Positions 32,162 through 41,954 of a stretch of DNA of 64,000 nucleotides are shown here, piece after piece. Every line of letters starts with the position of its first letter. Position 1 is the stretch's first letter. The DNA is from Rouxiella chamberiensis (lineage in GTDB: Bacteria > Pseudomonadota > Gammaproteobacteria > Enterobacterales > Enterobacteriaceae), in the NCBI RefSeq assembly GCF_026967475.1, contig NZ_CP114058.1:930001-994000 (forward strand), written 5' to 3'. Both the position numbers and the translations under genes were made by a program. Under the pieces are notes generated by a model. The model was not told the origin of the DNA, searched no databases, and saw only the letters and a program-made list of their open reading frames with translations.

Positions 32162-33106
32162 ATGAAAAAAATGCGTAAGCCTTTTATGAATGTGAACAAA
32201 ACGACGTTGCTGCGCGGTTTGACTGCGGCGACACTCCTTACCGCCAGCCTGATGTCCAGCGCGCAGGCGGCGGTGCTGGCCTCGGTGCGCCCTTTGGGTT
32301 TCATCGCTGCCGCCATTGCCGATAACGTCACGCCAACCGACGTGCTGTTGCCCGATGGCGCGTCGCCGCATGATTATGCGCTGCGTCCCTCCGATTTACA
32401 GCGTATGCGCAGCGCCGATCTGCTGATTTGGGTGGGGCCGGATATGGAAACCTTCATGACCAAATCCGTAGCGCAACTGCCGCCAAATCGCGTGGTTGAC
32501 CTCTCGTCGCTGCCTGGCGTGCAGCCCTTGCTGCAGACGGGTGACGACGATGACGAGCCTGCCCATGAAAGCGCCGACAAACATCATCACGGTCAGTACA
32601 ATATGCACCTGTGGTTATCGCCCGAGATTGCAAAATTGGCCGCAATCGCGATTCACGGAAAATTATTGGAACTTATGCCGCAAAAGAAAGACCAATTAGA
32701 CGCCAACTTGCGTCAGTTTGAGGAAGAATTGACAAAAACTGACACAAAGCTTGGTAAGATGCTGCAACCTGTTCAGGGGAAGGGATATTTCGTTTTTCAT
32801 GACGCCTACGGCTATTTTGAGAAACATTACGGGTTGTCGCCATTAGGCCACTTCACCGTCAATCCCGAAATCCAACCTGGAGCACAGCGACTACATCAAA
32901 TTCGAACACAGCTGGTTTTGCAGAAAGCGGAATGCGTTTTTGCCGAGCCACAGTTCAGGCCGGCCGTAATCAATGCCGTTGCCCAGGGAACAACAGTGCG
33001 TATGGGCACATTGGATCCTCTCGGGAGTGGCATCGCACTGACCAGGGACAGCTATGTGAACTTCCTGTCACATCTGATCTCGCAGTACGTGAGCTGCCTG
33101 AAGTAA
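32162..33106 (+). CDS. znuA: zinc-binding periplasmic protein ZnuA
   Basis: This is a 314-residue periplasmic metal-binding protein (cluster 9) with a Sec signal peptide ending SSAQA/AVLA near residue 35. Zinc ligands are expected in [18 protein letters not shown] and [10 protein letters not shown]. Between the first two lies the acidic/His loop [16 protein letters not shown]. It delivers zinc to ZnuBC. ATG 32162 (MKKMRKPF) is likely; the frame extends to 32120. mepM begins 19 nt downstream, so the two may be co-expressed under Zur. Confidence 0.95.
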   Translation: MKKMRKPFMNVNKTTLLRGLTAATLLTASLMSSAQAAVLASVRPLGFIAAAIADNVTPTDVLLPDGASPHDYALRPSDLQRMRSADLLIWVGPDMETFMTKSVAQLPPNRVVDLSSLPGVQPLLQTGDDDDEPAHESADKHHHGQYNMHLWLSPEIAKLAAIAIHGKLLELMPQKKDQLDANLRQFEEELTKTDTKLGKMLQPVQGKGYFVFHDAYGYFEKHYGLSPLGHFTVNPEIQPGAQRLHQIRTQLVLQKAECVFAEPQFRPAVINAVAQGTTVRMGTLDPLGSGIALTRDSYVNFLSHLISQYVSCLK

Positions 33107-33125
33107 GCCATAAGGACCGTAACAC

Positions 33126-34457
33126 GTGCAGCTACTCGCTCGATCCATTGCTCTGGCGTTTAACAACCTTCCTCGACCTCATCGCGTCATGCTGGGGTCC
33201 CTCACTGTTGTTACACTCGCCGTAGCCGTCTGGAAACCCTTTGTCTATCAAACGGATCAAGACGGCTATCAGCCAAAACCCATCGCCAAACAGATTATTC
33301 TCGATGCCCAGCAGGTGCGATCCCTGCTGCCGGAAGCCAGTGAACCCATAGACGAAGACACCCCGCCCGCCGCGGATTTACCCCAGGACGAACTCGATGA
33401 TAAAACCGAGAACGAAAAGGGCGTGCACGAATATGTGGTGTCGACCGGCGATACCTTGAGCAGCATCTTGAATCAGTACGGCATCGATATGTCGGACATC
33501 TCCGCGCTCGCCGCGCAAAACAGCGACCTGCGCAATCTCAAGATTGGCCAGCAGCTCTCCTGGACCGTCAATGATGACGGCGAACTCCAGCGCGTCACCT
33601 GGGAAAAATCGCGGCGCGAAACGGTCACCTACGACCGCAGCGGCAGCGGTTTCAAAGCCTCCACCGAAACGCTCAAAGGCGAATGGCAGGATCAAATTCT
33701 CAAGGGCACGCTCGACGGCAGTTTTGTCAGCAGCGCCCGCGATGCAGGCCTGTCCAGCGCCGAAATCAGTGCCGTCGTCAAGGCATTACAGTGGCAGATG
33801 GACTTCAAGAAGCTGCGTAAAGGCGACCAGTTCTCTGTGGTCATGTCGCGCGAAATGCTCGACGGCAAGAGTCAGCAGAGCGAGCTCAGCGGCGTACACA
33901 TGCGCAGCGGCGGTAAAGACTATTACGCCATCCGTGCCGAAGACGGCAAATTCTATGACCGCTCCGGTAGCGGACTGGCGCGCGGTTTCCTGCGTTTCCC
34001 GACCCTCAAGCAGTATCGCGTCTCCTCCAACTTCAATCCACGTCGTCTTAATCCCGTCACGGGCCGCATTGCGCCACACCGTGGCGTAGACTTTGCCGTG
34101 CCGGTGAATACGCCGGTGCTGGCCGTGGGTGATGGTGAAGTGGTCGTAGTGAAAAACGGCGGGGCGGCGGGCAACTATGTCGCCGTGCGCCACGGCCGTC
34201 AGTACATGACGCGCTACATGCACCTGCGCAAGGCGCTGGTCAAACCGGGCCAGAAGATCAAGCGCGGAGATCGCATCGCGATGTCGGGCAACACCGGGCG
34301 TTCCACGGGTCCGCATCTGCACTTTGAAGTGTGGATAAACAATATTGCCGTAAATCCGCTGACCGCCAAACTGCCGCGCTCCGAAGGGCTGAGCGGCAAG
34401 GATCTTAAAGATTATCTGGCTACCGTTCGTGAGGTCATGCCGCAGCTGAAAATCTAG
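33126..34457 (+). CDS. mepM: murein DD-endopeptidase MepM
   Basis: This is a 443-residue envelope protein. An N-terminal membrane anchor (~20-40) is followed by LysM (~98-145, HEYVVSTGDTLSSILNQYG) and the M23 domain (HRGVDFAVPVNTPV, then GPHLHFEVW, the zinc ligands). It cuts D,D-crosslinks in peptidoglycan for cell growth. It starts at GTG 33126 (MQLLARSIALAFNNLPRPHR), as in E. coli. Confidence 0.96.
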   Translation: MQLLARSIALAFNNLPRPHRVMLGSLTVVTLAVAVWKPFVYQTDQDGYQPKPIAKQIILDAQQVRSLLPEASEPIDEDTPPAADLPQDELDDKTENEKGVHEYVVSTGDTLSSILNQYGIDMSDISALAAQNSDLRNLKIGQQLSWTVNDDGELQRVTWEKSRRETVTYDRSGSGFKASTETLKGEWQDQILKGTLDGSFVSSARDAGLSSAEISAVVKALQWQMDFKKLRKGDQFSVVMSREMLDGKSQQSELSGVHMRSGGKDYYAIRAEDGKFYDRSGSGLARGFLRFPTLKQYRVSSNFNPRRLNPVTGRIAPHRGVDFAVPVNTPVLAVGDGEVVVVKNGGAAGNYVAVRHGRQYMTRYMHLRKALVKPGQKIKRGDRIAMSGNTGRSTGPHLHFEVWINNIAVNPLTAKLPRSEGLSGKDLKDYLATVREVMPQLKI

Positions 34458-34616
34458 TTTTGCCGTGTAGCGTTGCTATGTGACTGATTGTTATCGCCTG
34501 CTTCATTGCGGGCGAAAACTTTGGTTGTGAAGAACATTGATTGCAAAATAATTCACTGCACTTATCATTGAAACATTGGTTTTATAATTACTCTAAAAAA
34601 GTTATGAGTTAACGCA

Positions 34617-35591
34617 TGTCATCAGATAAAAAATCGAACGTCGAGTTTATTCCGCAATTTCAGAAAGCCTTCTACCATCCTCGCTACTGGGGCGTATGGC
34701 TGGGCGTTGGCGTCATGGCGGCGATGGCCTATGTACCTGCATCGGTACGTGACCCGATACTCGGCGGCCTGGGTCGACTGGCGGGCAAATTTGCCAAGGG
34801 AGCCAGACGTCGTGCGCAGATTAATCTGTTCTACTGCATGCCCGAACTCCCGGAAGCGCGACGGGAAGAGATCATTGACGATATGTTTGCCGCCGCACCT
34901 CAGTCGATGGTGATGATGGCCGAACTGGCCTGTCGCGGCAATCCCCAAAAACTGCTGAGTCGCGTGAAATGGCACGACCGCCAGATTATCGATGACCTGC
35001 AGGCGCAGGGAAGAAACATCATCTTTCTGGTGCCGCACGGCTGGGCGGTCGATATTCCGGCCATGCTGCTGGCGGCGGAAGGCCGTCAGATGGCCGCCAT
35101 GTTCCACAACCAGAAGAATCCGCTGACCGACTACCTGTGGAACGCCGTTCGCCGCCGTTTCGGTGGCCGTATGCACGCACGTAACGACGGTATCAAGCCG
35201 TTTATCAGCTCGGTACGTCAGGGCTATTGGGGTTACTACCTGCCTGATCAGGATCACGGCGCGGAGCACAGCGAATTCGTGGATTTCTTCGCCACCTATA
35301 AGGCCACGCTGCCCGCTTTGGGGCGTTTGATGAAAGTATGTCGTGCCGATATCGTGCCGCTGTTCCCGTCCTATAATGGCAGCGAGCATCGGCTGGATAT
35401 TTTCGTGCGTCCGCCGATGTATGATTTGGCGACCGCCGACGACGTAACCATTGCACGCCGTATGAATGAAGAGGTCGAAGTGCTGGTCGGGCCGAATCCT
35501 GAACAGTATACGTGGATACTCAAACTGCTCAAAACCCGCAAGCCGGGCGAGAAAGAACCCTATACCCGTGACGAGCTCTATCCTCGTTGAC
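34617..35591 (+). CDS. lpxM: Kdo2-lipid A (lauroyl) myristoyltransferase LpxM
   Basis: This is a 324-residue LpxL/LpxM-family acyltransferase. One membrane segment (~28-45) is followed by the HX4D motif in VPHGWAVDIPA. Family motifs MFHNQKNPLTDYLWN and YYLPDQDHGAEHSEFVDFF are present. It adds the secondary myristoyl chain to lipid A at the inner membrane. ATG at 34617. It keeps the mepM-lpxM-pykA neighbourhood of E. coli and ends in a bidirectional terminator shared with convergent pykA. Confidence 0.95.
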
Positions 35592-35626
35592 AGGTTTTGC
35601 GAACATTTCGTCATAAATGCGAGAAT

Positions 35627-35655
35627 AAAGAACCGGCCGAAGCCGGTTTTTTGTG
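35627..35655. terminator. bidirectional terminator between lpxM and pykA
   Basis: The stem AACCGGC / GCCGGTT with loop cgaa is flanked by an A-rich left side and TTTTTT on the right, so it can stop transcripts from both convergent genes. Confidence 0.85.
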
Positions 35656-35675
35656 CGCGTCAGAGCAAAAGGGCG

Positions 35676-37118
35676 TTACTCGACGGTGAGCACACGGGTT
35701 GTATTGGTGGTGCCGGTGGTGCTCATCACGTCGCCCTGCGTCACGATAACCAGGTCGCCCGACAGCAGATAACCCTTGTCACGCAGCAGGTTGACGGCAT
35801 CGACGGCGGCGGCAACGCCATCGTTGTTGCTGTCGAAGAATACCGGCGTCACGCCACGGTAAAGCGCGGTGAGATTCAAGGTGTGCTCATGGCGAGACAT
35901 GGCAAAGATAGGCAGACCGGAACTGATACGGGACATAATCAGCGGCGTGCGGCCGGATTCGGTCAGCGAGATAATCGCGCTGACGCCCTTGAGGTGGTTG
36001 GCGGCGTACATCGAAGACATGGCAATCGTCTCTTCGATGTTGTCGAACTCGACATCCAGACGGTGCTTGGAGACGTTGATGCTCGGGATTTTCTCTGCCC
36101 CGATACACACGCGCGCCATTGCGGCCACGGTTTCTGCAGGATACTGACCCGCTGCGGTTTCGGCAGACAGCATCACGGCATCCGTACCGTCCAGCACGGC
36201 GTTCGCCACGTCCATTACTTCGGCGCGGGTCGGCATGGGATTGGTAATCATCGATTCCATCATCTGCGTTGCCGTAATCACCGCGCGGTTCAGGGTGCGT
36301 GCGCGGCGGATAAGCTTTTTCTGGATGCCGACCAGTTCGGGATCACCAATTTCGACGCCTAGATCGCCACGGGCAACCATCACCACGTCAGAGGCGAGAA
36401 TAATGTCATCCATGGCCGCGTCGCTGGCAACGGCTTCGGCACGTTCAACCTTGGAAACGATCTTGGCGTGGCAACCGGCATCGCGGGCCAGACGGCGCGC
36501 ATAATTCAGGTCTTCGCCGGTGCGTGGGAAGGAAACCGCCAGGAAATCGACGCCAATTTTCGCGGCGGTAATGATATCGGCCTTGTCTTTCTCGGTCAGC
36601 GCTTCCGCTGACAGGCCTCCTCCCAGCTTGTTGATGCCTTTATTGTTGGAGAGCGGGCCGCCCACCGTGACTTCGGTAAAAACTTTGACACCCACGACCT
36701 CAAGTACTTTCAACTGTACGCGACCATCGTCGAGCAGCAGGATATCGCCAGGCACCACATCGGCCGGCAGTCCCTTGTAATCGATCCCGACCTTTTCCTT
36801 GTCGCCTTCGCCTTTGCCCATATTGGCGTCAAGCAGGAACTTATCGCCGATATTAAGGAAGACTTTGCCCTCCTTGAAGGTCGAAACACGAATCTTGGGT
36901 CCTTGCAGATCGCCGAGGATAGCCACGTGTCGGCCAAGTTTTGCGGCGATTTCACGTACTTTGTCGGCACGAAGCTGGTGGTCTTCGGCAGTGCCGTGGG
37001 AGAAATTAAGACGGACGACGTTAGCACCGGCGGCAATAACTTTTTCGAGATTATTATCGCGGTCCGTAGCGGGGCCGAGGGTGGTGACTATCTTGGTTCT
37101 TCTGAGCCGTCTGGACAT
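35676..37118 (-). CDS. pykA: pyruvate kinase II
   Basis: This is a 480-residue pyruvate kinase, the E. coli PykA length. Motifs: [22 protein letters not shown], active-site [12 protein letters not shown] (metal-binding Glu/Asp) and [12 protein letters not shown]. It converts PEP and ADP to pyruvate and ATP. It lies downstream of hexR on the same strand, and HexR regulates this branch of central metabolism. Confidence 0.97.
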   Translation of the reverse strand: MSRRLRRTKIVTTLGPATDRDNNLEKVIAAGANVVRLNFSHGTAEDHQLRADKVREIAAKLGRHVAILGDLQGPKIRVSTFKEGKVFLNIGDKFLLDANMGKGEGDKEKVGIDYKGLPADVVPGDILLLDDGRVQLKVLEVVGVKVFTEVTVGGPLSNNKGINKLGGGLSAEALTEKDKADIITAAKIGVDFLAVSFPRTGEDLNYARRLARDAGCHAKIVSKVERAEAVASDAAMDDIILASDVVMVARGDLGVEIGDPELVGIQKKLIRRARTLNRAVITATQMMESMITNPMPTRAEVMDVANAVLDGTDAVMLSAETAAGQYPAETVAAMARVCIGAEKIPSINVSKHRLDVEFDNIEETIAMSSMYAANHLKGVSAIISLTESGRTPLIMSRISSGLPIFAMSRHEHTLNLTALYRGVTPVFFDSNNDGVAAAVDAVNLLRDKGYLLSGDLVIVTQGDVMSTTGTTNTTRVLTVE

Positions 37119-37214
37119 GCCTTTCTCCGTTGACTTGTGAAGCAGGGTGTGGCTGAAATGTTAACAACATTGTAACAAATAAGGAAATAGAAAACATCCG
37201 TTTACAGGATGGCA

Positions 37215-38084
37215 TTACTCAAATCTTGGCGGAGCTGATACACCTTTATCAAAGCGCGAATCACGAAGCGACTCTTTAACCCGTTTGAGGTTGTCCCTGA
37301 ACTTGGCACCGCGTCGCAACGTGAAGCCGGTTGCCAGCACGTCTATCAGCGTGAGCTGCGCCAATCTTGAAATCATCGGCATATAAACGTCGGTATCTTC
37401 GGGCACGTCGAGCAGCAACGACAACGTGGCTTCGCGCGCCAGCGGCGTATCGCGGGAGGTGATGGCGATGACCGTGGCATCGTTTTCCCGTGCAAGCAGG
37501 GCAAGCTCGACCAGGTTTTTCGTGCGGCCGGTGTGAGAAATCAGCACAACGACGTCACCTTCGCCCGAATTCATACAGCTCATTCGCTGCATTACGATAT
37601 CATCAAAATAGATAACCGGGATGTTGAAGCGAAAAAACTTGTTCATGGCGTCGTGGGCGACGGCGGCAGACGCGCCAAGTCCAAAGAAAGAGATCTTCTT
37701 TGCCTGCGTCAGCAAGTCCACCGCGCGGTTGACGGCGGTGATATCCAGCGTGTTTTTCACCTGCTCGAGGCTTGCCATGGTGGATTCAAAGATTTTGGTG
37801 CTGTAGGCCTCCACGCTGTCCGACTCTTCGACGTTGCGGTTTACGTAAGGTGTGCCGTTGGCCAGACTCTGTGCGAGTTGCAGTTTGAAGTCCGGAAACC
37901 CGCGCGTTTCGAGACGTCGGCAAAAGCGGTTAACGGTCGGTTCACTCACATCGGCCATTTTCGCCAGTGTCGCGATACTGGAGTGAATGGCAGTTTGGGG
38001 TTCGGCAAGGATAACTTCAGCAACCTTTCTTTCAGACTTGCTGAGGATGTCCAAAAAGCTGAGGATTTTTTCCAGCGTATTCAT
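37215..38084 (-). CDS. hexR: HexR, RpiR-family regulator of central carbon genes
   Basis: This is a 289-residue protein, the E. coli length. The N-terminal HTH_6 (SSIATLAKMADVSEPTVNRFCRRLETRGFPDFK) is followed by a SIS sugar-phosphate domain (~125-260; FFGLGASAAVAHDAMNKFFRF, ISHTGRTKN). HexR represses zwf, eda and others and is released by KDPG. The start at ATG 38084 gives MNTLEKI; the frame runs to 38117. It is divergent from zwf, with two HexR-like sites in the gap. Confidence 0.96.
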   Translation of the reverse strand: MNTLEKILSFLDILSKSERKVAEVILAEPQTAIHSSIATLAKMADVSEPTVNRFCRRLETRGFPDFKLQLAQSLANGTPYVNRNVEESDSVEAYSTKIFESTMASLEQVKNTLDITAVNRAVDLLTQAKKISFFGLGASAAVAHDAMNKFFRFNIPVIYFDDIVMQRMSCMNSGEGDVVVLISHTGRTKNLVELALLARENDATVIAITSRDTPLAREATLSLLLDVPEDTDVYMPMISRLAQLTLIDVLATGFTLRRGAKFRDNLKRVKESLRDSRFDKGVSAPPRFE

Positions 38085-38260
38085 GGGCGACCACTCAATA
38101 GGTTTCATCGATTTCAACGAAAAGGAGAAATCATGTCAGTTTGATGAAAATATACTACGACGCTGAAGGCGGTGGCAGAGACAATCTTGTGAAATCCAAG
38201 CTTTTTTTCCAGGAGTTTGACTCAGGTCTAAGTTTCAATATGGTAATTAATGCTCAAATT

Positions 38261-38275
38261 TGTCATAAAATTACA
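38261..38275. promoter_or_regulatory. HexR-like operator 1 (hexR side)
   Basis: TGTCATAAAATTACA matches 13 of 15 positions of the HexR palindrome TGTAATTAAATTACA. It lies 177 bp upstream of hexR and may give autoregulation or act on zwf from a distance. Confidence 0.6.
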
Positions 38276-38413
38276 TCAGCTGCTGATTACAGGTTAGCCG
38301 ATTTGACTACCATGACAAATTTTGTGGTTTTTTAATCATTTATTAATGCTTTAGATCTTGGTTTACTGCCTCTGCCCGATCAGAGTACATTGTTGCTGAA
38401 ACTCGGAATCTGT

Positions 38414-38428
38414 TGAAATAAAATTACA
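38414..38428. promoter_or_regulatory. HexR-like operator 2 (zwf side)
   Basis: TGAAATAAAATTACA matches 13 of 15 positions of the HexR consensus. It lies 85 bp upstream of the zwf start, the typical promoter-overlapping place. The rest of the 428-bp hexR-zwf gap is AT-rich and holds no convincing gene. Confidence 0.72.
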
Positions 38429-38512
38429 ATCTACCCAACACATTGTGACGCTCTCTGCGCAGGCACGGCATCACGGTTTAAAAAGGGTATATCCTGCTCT
38501 AAGGAGAAGAAC

Positions 38513-39988
38513 ATGGCGGTAAACCAACCAGCCCAGGCGTGCGACCTGGTAATTTTCGGTGCTAAAGGCGACCTTGCACGCCGTAAGCTGTTGCCTTCCC
38601 TGTATCAGCTGGAAAAGGCTGGACACATTCACGACGACACCAAAATCATCGGCGTAGGCCGTGCCGAGTGGGACAAGGCGGCTTACACCGAAATCGTGAA
38701 AGAAGCGCTGACCACCTTTATGAAAGAAAAGCTGGACCCGACCCTGTGGGAAAAGCTGAGCGGTCGTCTGGAATTCTGTAACCTTGATGTCAATGACCTC
38801 AAGCATTTCGATCGTCTGGGCAAAATGCTCGACACCGAAACACGCACAACCATCAACTATTTCGCCATGCCGCCGAGCACCTTCGCCGCTATCTGTAAAG
38901 GTCTGGGTGAGGCGGGTCTGAATAAAGAACCGGCTCGCGTCGTCATGGAAAAACCGCTCGGCACCGACCTGAAATCCTCGCAGGAGATCAATGACGGCGT
39001 TGCTGAATACTTTAACGAAAGTCAGGTTTACCGCATCGACCACTATCTGGGTAAAGAGACCGTTCTTAACCTGCTGGCGCTGCGTTTTGCCAATAACCTG
39101 TTTGTCTCCAACTGGGACAACCGCACTATCGACCACGTGCAGATTACCGTTGCCGAAGAAGTGGGTATCGAAGGTCGCTGGGGTTACTTCGACCAGGCAG
39201 GCCAGATGCGCGACATGATTCAGAACCACTTGTTGCAGATTCTGACCATGATCGCCATGTCACCGCCTGCCGATCTCAGCACCGACAGCATCCGTAACGA
39301 AAAGGTGAAGGTGTTGAAGTCACTGCGTCGTATCGACCAGTCCAACGTGCGTGAAACCACCGTACGCGGTCAGTACACCTCAGGCTTCGTGCAGGGCAAG
39401 AAAGTGCCGGGTTACCTCGAAGAAGAGGGCGCGAACAAGAACAGCAACACTGAAAGCTTCGTGTCCATTCGTGTCGATATCGATAACTGGCAGTGGGCAG
39501 GCGTTCCGTTCTACCTGCGTACCGGCAAGCGTTTGCCAACCAAGTGTTCGGAAGTGGTGGTCTACTTCAAGACGCCGGCCCTGAACCTGTTCAGCGACTC
39601 TTATCAGCAGTTGCCGCAAAACAAGCTGACTATTCGTCTGCAGCCGGATGAAGGTATCGAAATCGAAGTATTGAACAAGGTTCCCGGACTCGAGCACAAG
39701 CACCGCCTGCAAACGACCAAGCTTGACCTGAGCTTCTCCGAAACCTTCAACGAGCAGCACATTGCCGATGCCTACGAGCGTCTGCTTCTGGAAACCATGC
39801 GTGGCATTCAGGCGCTGTTTGTTCGTCGTGACGAAGTGGAAGAAGCCTGGAAATGGGTGGATGGCATCATGAATGCCTGGTCTGCAGAAAACGAAGCGCC
39901 CAAGCCTTATCAGGCGGGTACGTGGGGACCTGTTGCCTCGGTGGCGATGATTACCCGTGATGGCCGTTCATGGAACGAGTTCGGCTAA
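38513..39988 (+). CDS. zwf: glucose-6-phosphate 1-dehydrogenase
   Basis: This is a 491-residue G6PD, as in E. coli. The NADP fingerprint is FGAKGDLARRKLLPSLYQL, the active-site motif RIDHYLGKE, and the substrate region EKPLGTDL. It starts the pentose-phosphate and Entner-Doudoroff branches. The ribosome site AAGGAGAAG is strong. The gene heads zwf-pgl-eda, with HexR sites upstream. Confidence 0.98.
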   Translation: MAVNQPAQACDLVIFGAKGDLARRKLLPSLYQLEKAGHIHDDTKIIGVGRAEWDKAAYTEIVKEALTTFMKEKLDPTLWEKLSGRLEFCNLDVNDLKHFDRLGKMLDTETRTTINYFAMPPSTFAAICKGLGEAGLNKEPARVVMEKPLGTDLKSSQEINDGVAEYFNESQVYRIDHYLGKETVLNLLALRFANNLFVSNWDNRTIDHVQITVAEEVGIEGRWGYFDQAGQMRDMIQNHLLQILTMIAMSPPADLSTDSIRNEKVKVLKSLRRIDQSNVRETTVRGQYTSGFVQGKKVPGYLEEEGANKNSNTESFVSIRVDIDNWQWAGVPFYLRTGKRLPTKCSEVVVYFKTPALNLFSDSYQQLPQNKLTIRLQPDEGIEIEVLNKVPGLEHKHRLQTTKLDLSFSETFNEQHIADAYERLLLETMRGIQALFVRRDEVEEAWKWVDGIMNAWSAENEAPKPYQAGTWGPVASVAMITRDGRSWNEFG

Positions 39989-40031
39989 TCCACCGTTGTA
40001 TTCAGGCACGTCAGGACTAAGGGGCAAATAC

Positions 40032-40727
40032 ATGGCCAATTTCGTCGAGTTTTCCGGTGCGGCGGCGCTCAACCAAAACCTTTCCGGAAAAATGGCTGAC
40101 GCATTGCGCCAGGGCATTGCGGAACGAGGTCAGGCCACATTGATTGTTTCGGGCGGCAGAACGCCGCTCGAGCTGTTCAGACACCTGTCTCGACAGGAGC
40201 TGGACTGGAGTCGCGTTACTATCACGCTTGCCGATGAGCGCTGGGTAACGCGCGACCATGGTTCCAGCAACGAGAAGATGGTGCGCAACAGTCTTTTGCA
40301 GGGTGAGGTGGCCAAGGCCACCTTTATTGCGCTGAAGAATGCGGCCACGACGGCGGCAGAAGGCGAGGCGCAGACCGAAGAGGCATTGGCCGCGTTATTC
40401 TTGCCGGCCGATGTGACCTTGCTGGGAATGGGCGATGACGGACATATCGCCTCACTGTTTCCCGGCAGCGCCAATCTTCCGCAGGCGATGGACTTGCAGT
40501 CAACGCGGCGCTGCGTGGCCATCACGCCCATTACCGCGCCCCTCGAGCGTATGACGCTGACGCTGCCGGTTATCCTTGACAGTCGGCGGATCTATTTACT
40601 GTTGGCCGGTGAAGCCAAACGCGAAGTTTACGAGCGTGCGGAAAAAGGCACCGATCAAAATGATATGCCCGTAAGGGCAGTATTGAATCAGCAACAGACC
40701 CCCGTAGAGGTTTACTGGACCGCGTAA
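40032..40727 (+). CDS. pgl: 6-phosphogluconolactonase (DevB type)
   Basis: This is a 231-residue DevB/SOL-type lactonase: LIVSGGRTPLELFRHL, LADERWV and LGMGDDGHIASLFPG are diagnostic. It hydrolyses 6-phosphogluconolactone, the product of Zwf. The start at ATG 40032 has AAGGGG upstream; the open frame back to 39957 overlaps zwf. It lies between zwf and eda, where E. coli has edd. Confidence 0.95.
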   Translation: MANFVEFSGAAALNQNLSGKMADALRQGIAERGQATLIVSGGRTPLELFRHLSRQELDWSRVTITLADERWVTRDHGSSNEKMVRNSLLQGEVAKATFIALKNAATTAAEGEAQTEEALAALFLPADVTLLGMGDDGHIASLFPGSANLPQAMDLQSTRRCVAITPITAPLERMTLTLPVILDSRRIYLLLAGEAKREVYERAEKGTDQNDMPVRAVLNQQQTPVEVYWTA

Positions 40728-40748
40728 CGGGCATAAATGGAGACAAAG

Positions 40749-41390
40749 ATGAAGAACTGGAAAACAAGCGCAGAACAGATCCTGACCTCGGGTCCGGTCG
40801 TTCCGGTCATTGTTATCAACAAGCTGGAGCACGCGGTGCCGATGGCGAAAGCGCTGGTAGCCGGAGGCGTTCGTGTTCTTGAAGTCACGCTGCGCACCGA
40901 CTGCGCGCTTGAGGCCATCAAGGCGATTGCCCGCGACGTGCCCGAGGCCATTATTGGTGCCGGAACCGTGCTGAATCCGCAGCAGTTGGCCGAAGTCACG
41001 GCGGCGGGCGCGCAGTTTGCCATCAGCCCCGGCCTGACGGAGCCTCTGTTAAAGGCGGCCAATGAAGGGTCTATTCCCCTGATTCCTGGTATCAGCACCG
41101 TCTCGGAACTGATGCTGGGTCTTGATGCGGGTCTGCGTGAGTTCAAGTTCTTCCCGGCGGAAGCCAATGGCGGCGTCAAGGCGTTGCAGGCGATTGCCGG
41201 TCCGTTTCCTCAAGTGCGCTTCTGCCCGACCGGCGGAATAACGCCGGGCAACTATCGTGATTATCTGGCGCTGAAAAGCGTGCTGTGTATCGGCGGGTCG
41301 TGGCTGGTTCCGGCGGATGCGCTGGAAAGCGGTGACTATGCACGTATCACGCAGCTTGCACGTGAAGCGGTAGCGGGCGTCAAAGGCTGA
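40749..41390 (+). CDS. eda: KDPG/KHG aldolase
   Basis: This is a 213-residue class I aldolase, nearly colinear with E. coli Eda. Key features are VLEVTLRT (catalytic Glu), [11 protein letters not shown] (Schiff-base Lys) and RFCPTGGI. It splits KDPG to pyruvate and glyceraldehyde-3-phosphate. I chose ATG 40749 ([10 protein letters not shown]) with GGAGA upstream; an in-frame ATG at 40737 lies in the spacer. No edd is present in the operon, so KDPG may come from hexuronate breakdown or an edd elsewhere. Confidence 0.96.
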   Translation: MKNWKTSAEQILTSGPVVPVIVINKLEHAVPMAKALVAGGVRVLEVTLRTDCALEAIKAIARDVPEAIIGAGTVLNPQQLAEVTAAGAQFAISPGLTEPLLKAANEGSIPLIPGISTVSELMLGLDAGLREFKFFPAEANGGVKALQAIAGPFPQVRFCPTGGITPGNYRDYLALKSVLCIGGSWLVPADALESGDYARITQLAREAVAGVKG

Positions 41391-41413
41391 TTAAGCCGGT
41401 AGACGTCATAAAT

Positions 41414-41448
41414 AAAAAGCCTCCCATGATAATGTGGAGGCTTTTTTT
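41414..41448. terminator. terminator after eda (bidirectional)
   Basis: The stem AAAAGCCTCC / GGAGGCTTTT is followed by a seven-T run and preceded by an A run. It lies between convergent eda and the RidA-family gene. Confidence 0.88.
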
Positions 41449-41466
41449 ATGCCCTGCGAAAAGAAC

Positions 41467-41811
41467 TTACAGCGCAGCGACGACCTTGATTTCAACCTTG
41501 TACTTCGGGTTCATCAGATTGGCCTGCACGGTGCAGCGCACAGGTGCATTGCCCGGCGACACCCAGGCATCCCAGGCTTCGTTCATTGCGGCAAAATCGT
41601 TGCCGTCGACCAGAAAAATGGTCGCATCGAGGATTTTGCTTTTATGGGAGCCGACTTCGAGCAGCGCGGCATCAATGATTGCCAGCGTTTCGGCGGTTTG
41701 CTCGCGGGCGTTGGCGTCCAGATTTTCGGGGACGCTGGTGTAGTACACGGTTTCATTATGAACCACGATGTCTGACATGCGGTGTTCAGGTCTAATGCGT
41801 TGAATAGACAT
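41467..41811 (-). CDS. yoaB: RidA-family protein YoaB
   Basis: This is a 114-residue RidA/YjgF-family protein of the same length as E. coli YoaB. The C-terminal pattern includes APVRCTVQANLMNPKYKVEI, with the arginine that binds substrate carboxylate in active RidA enamine/imine deaminases. It is divergent from yoaA, as in E. coli. Its own function is not established. Confidence 0.92.
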   Translation of the reverse strand: MSIQRIRPEHRMSDIVVHNETVYYTSVPENLDANAREQTAETLAIIDAALLEVGSHKSKILDATIFLVDGNDFAAMNEAWDAWVSPGNAPVRCTVQANLMNPKYKVEIKVVAAL

Positions 41812-41954
41812 AAAGATTGCTCCTGAGTGTCGTTGTTTTAAGAAGTGGGGTCAGGGTAGCACATCATTGGTGGACAGTGGACCTACAGATGATGGTGGTA
41901 CTCAAGGGCAAGGATGGGCATAATCAGCGCTGAATTTCCAACCGCAGGTTTAGT

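Noticed and set aside
38141..38335. 64-codon frame in the hexR-zwf gap
   Set aside because: It lies in a regulatory, AT-rich region with HexR boxes; no ribosome site and no recognisable protein.
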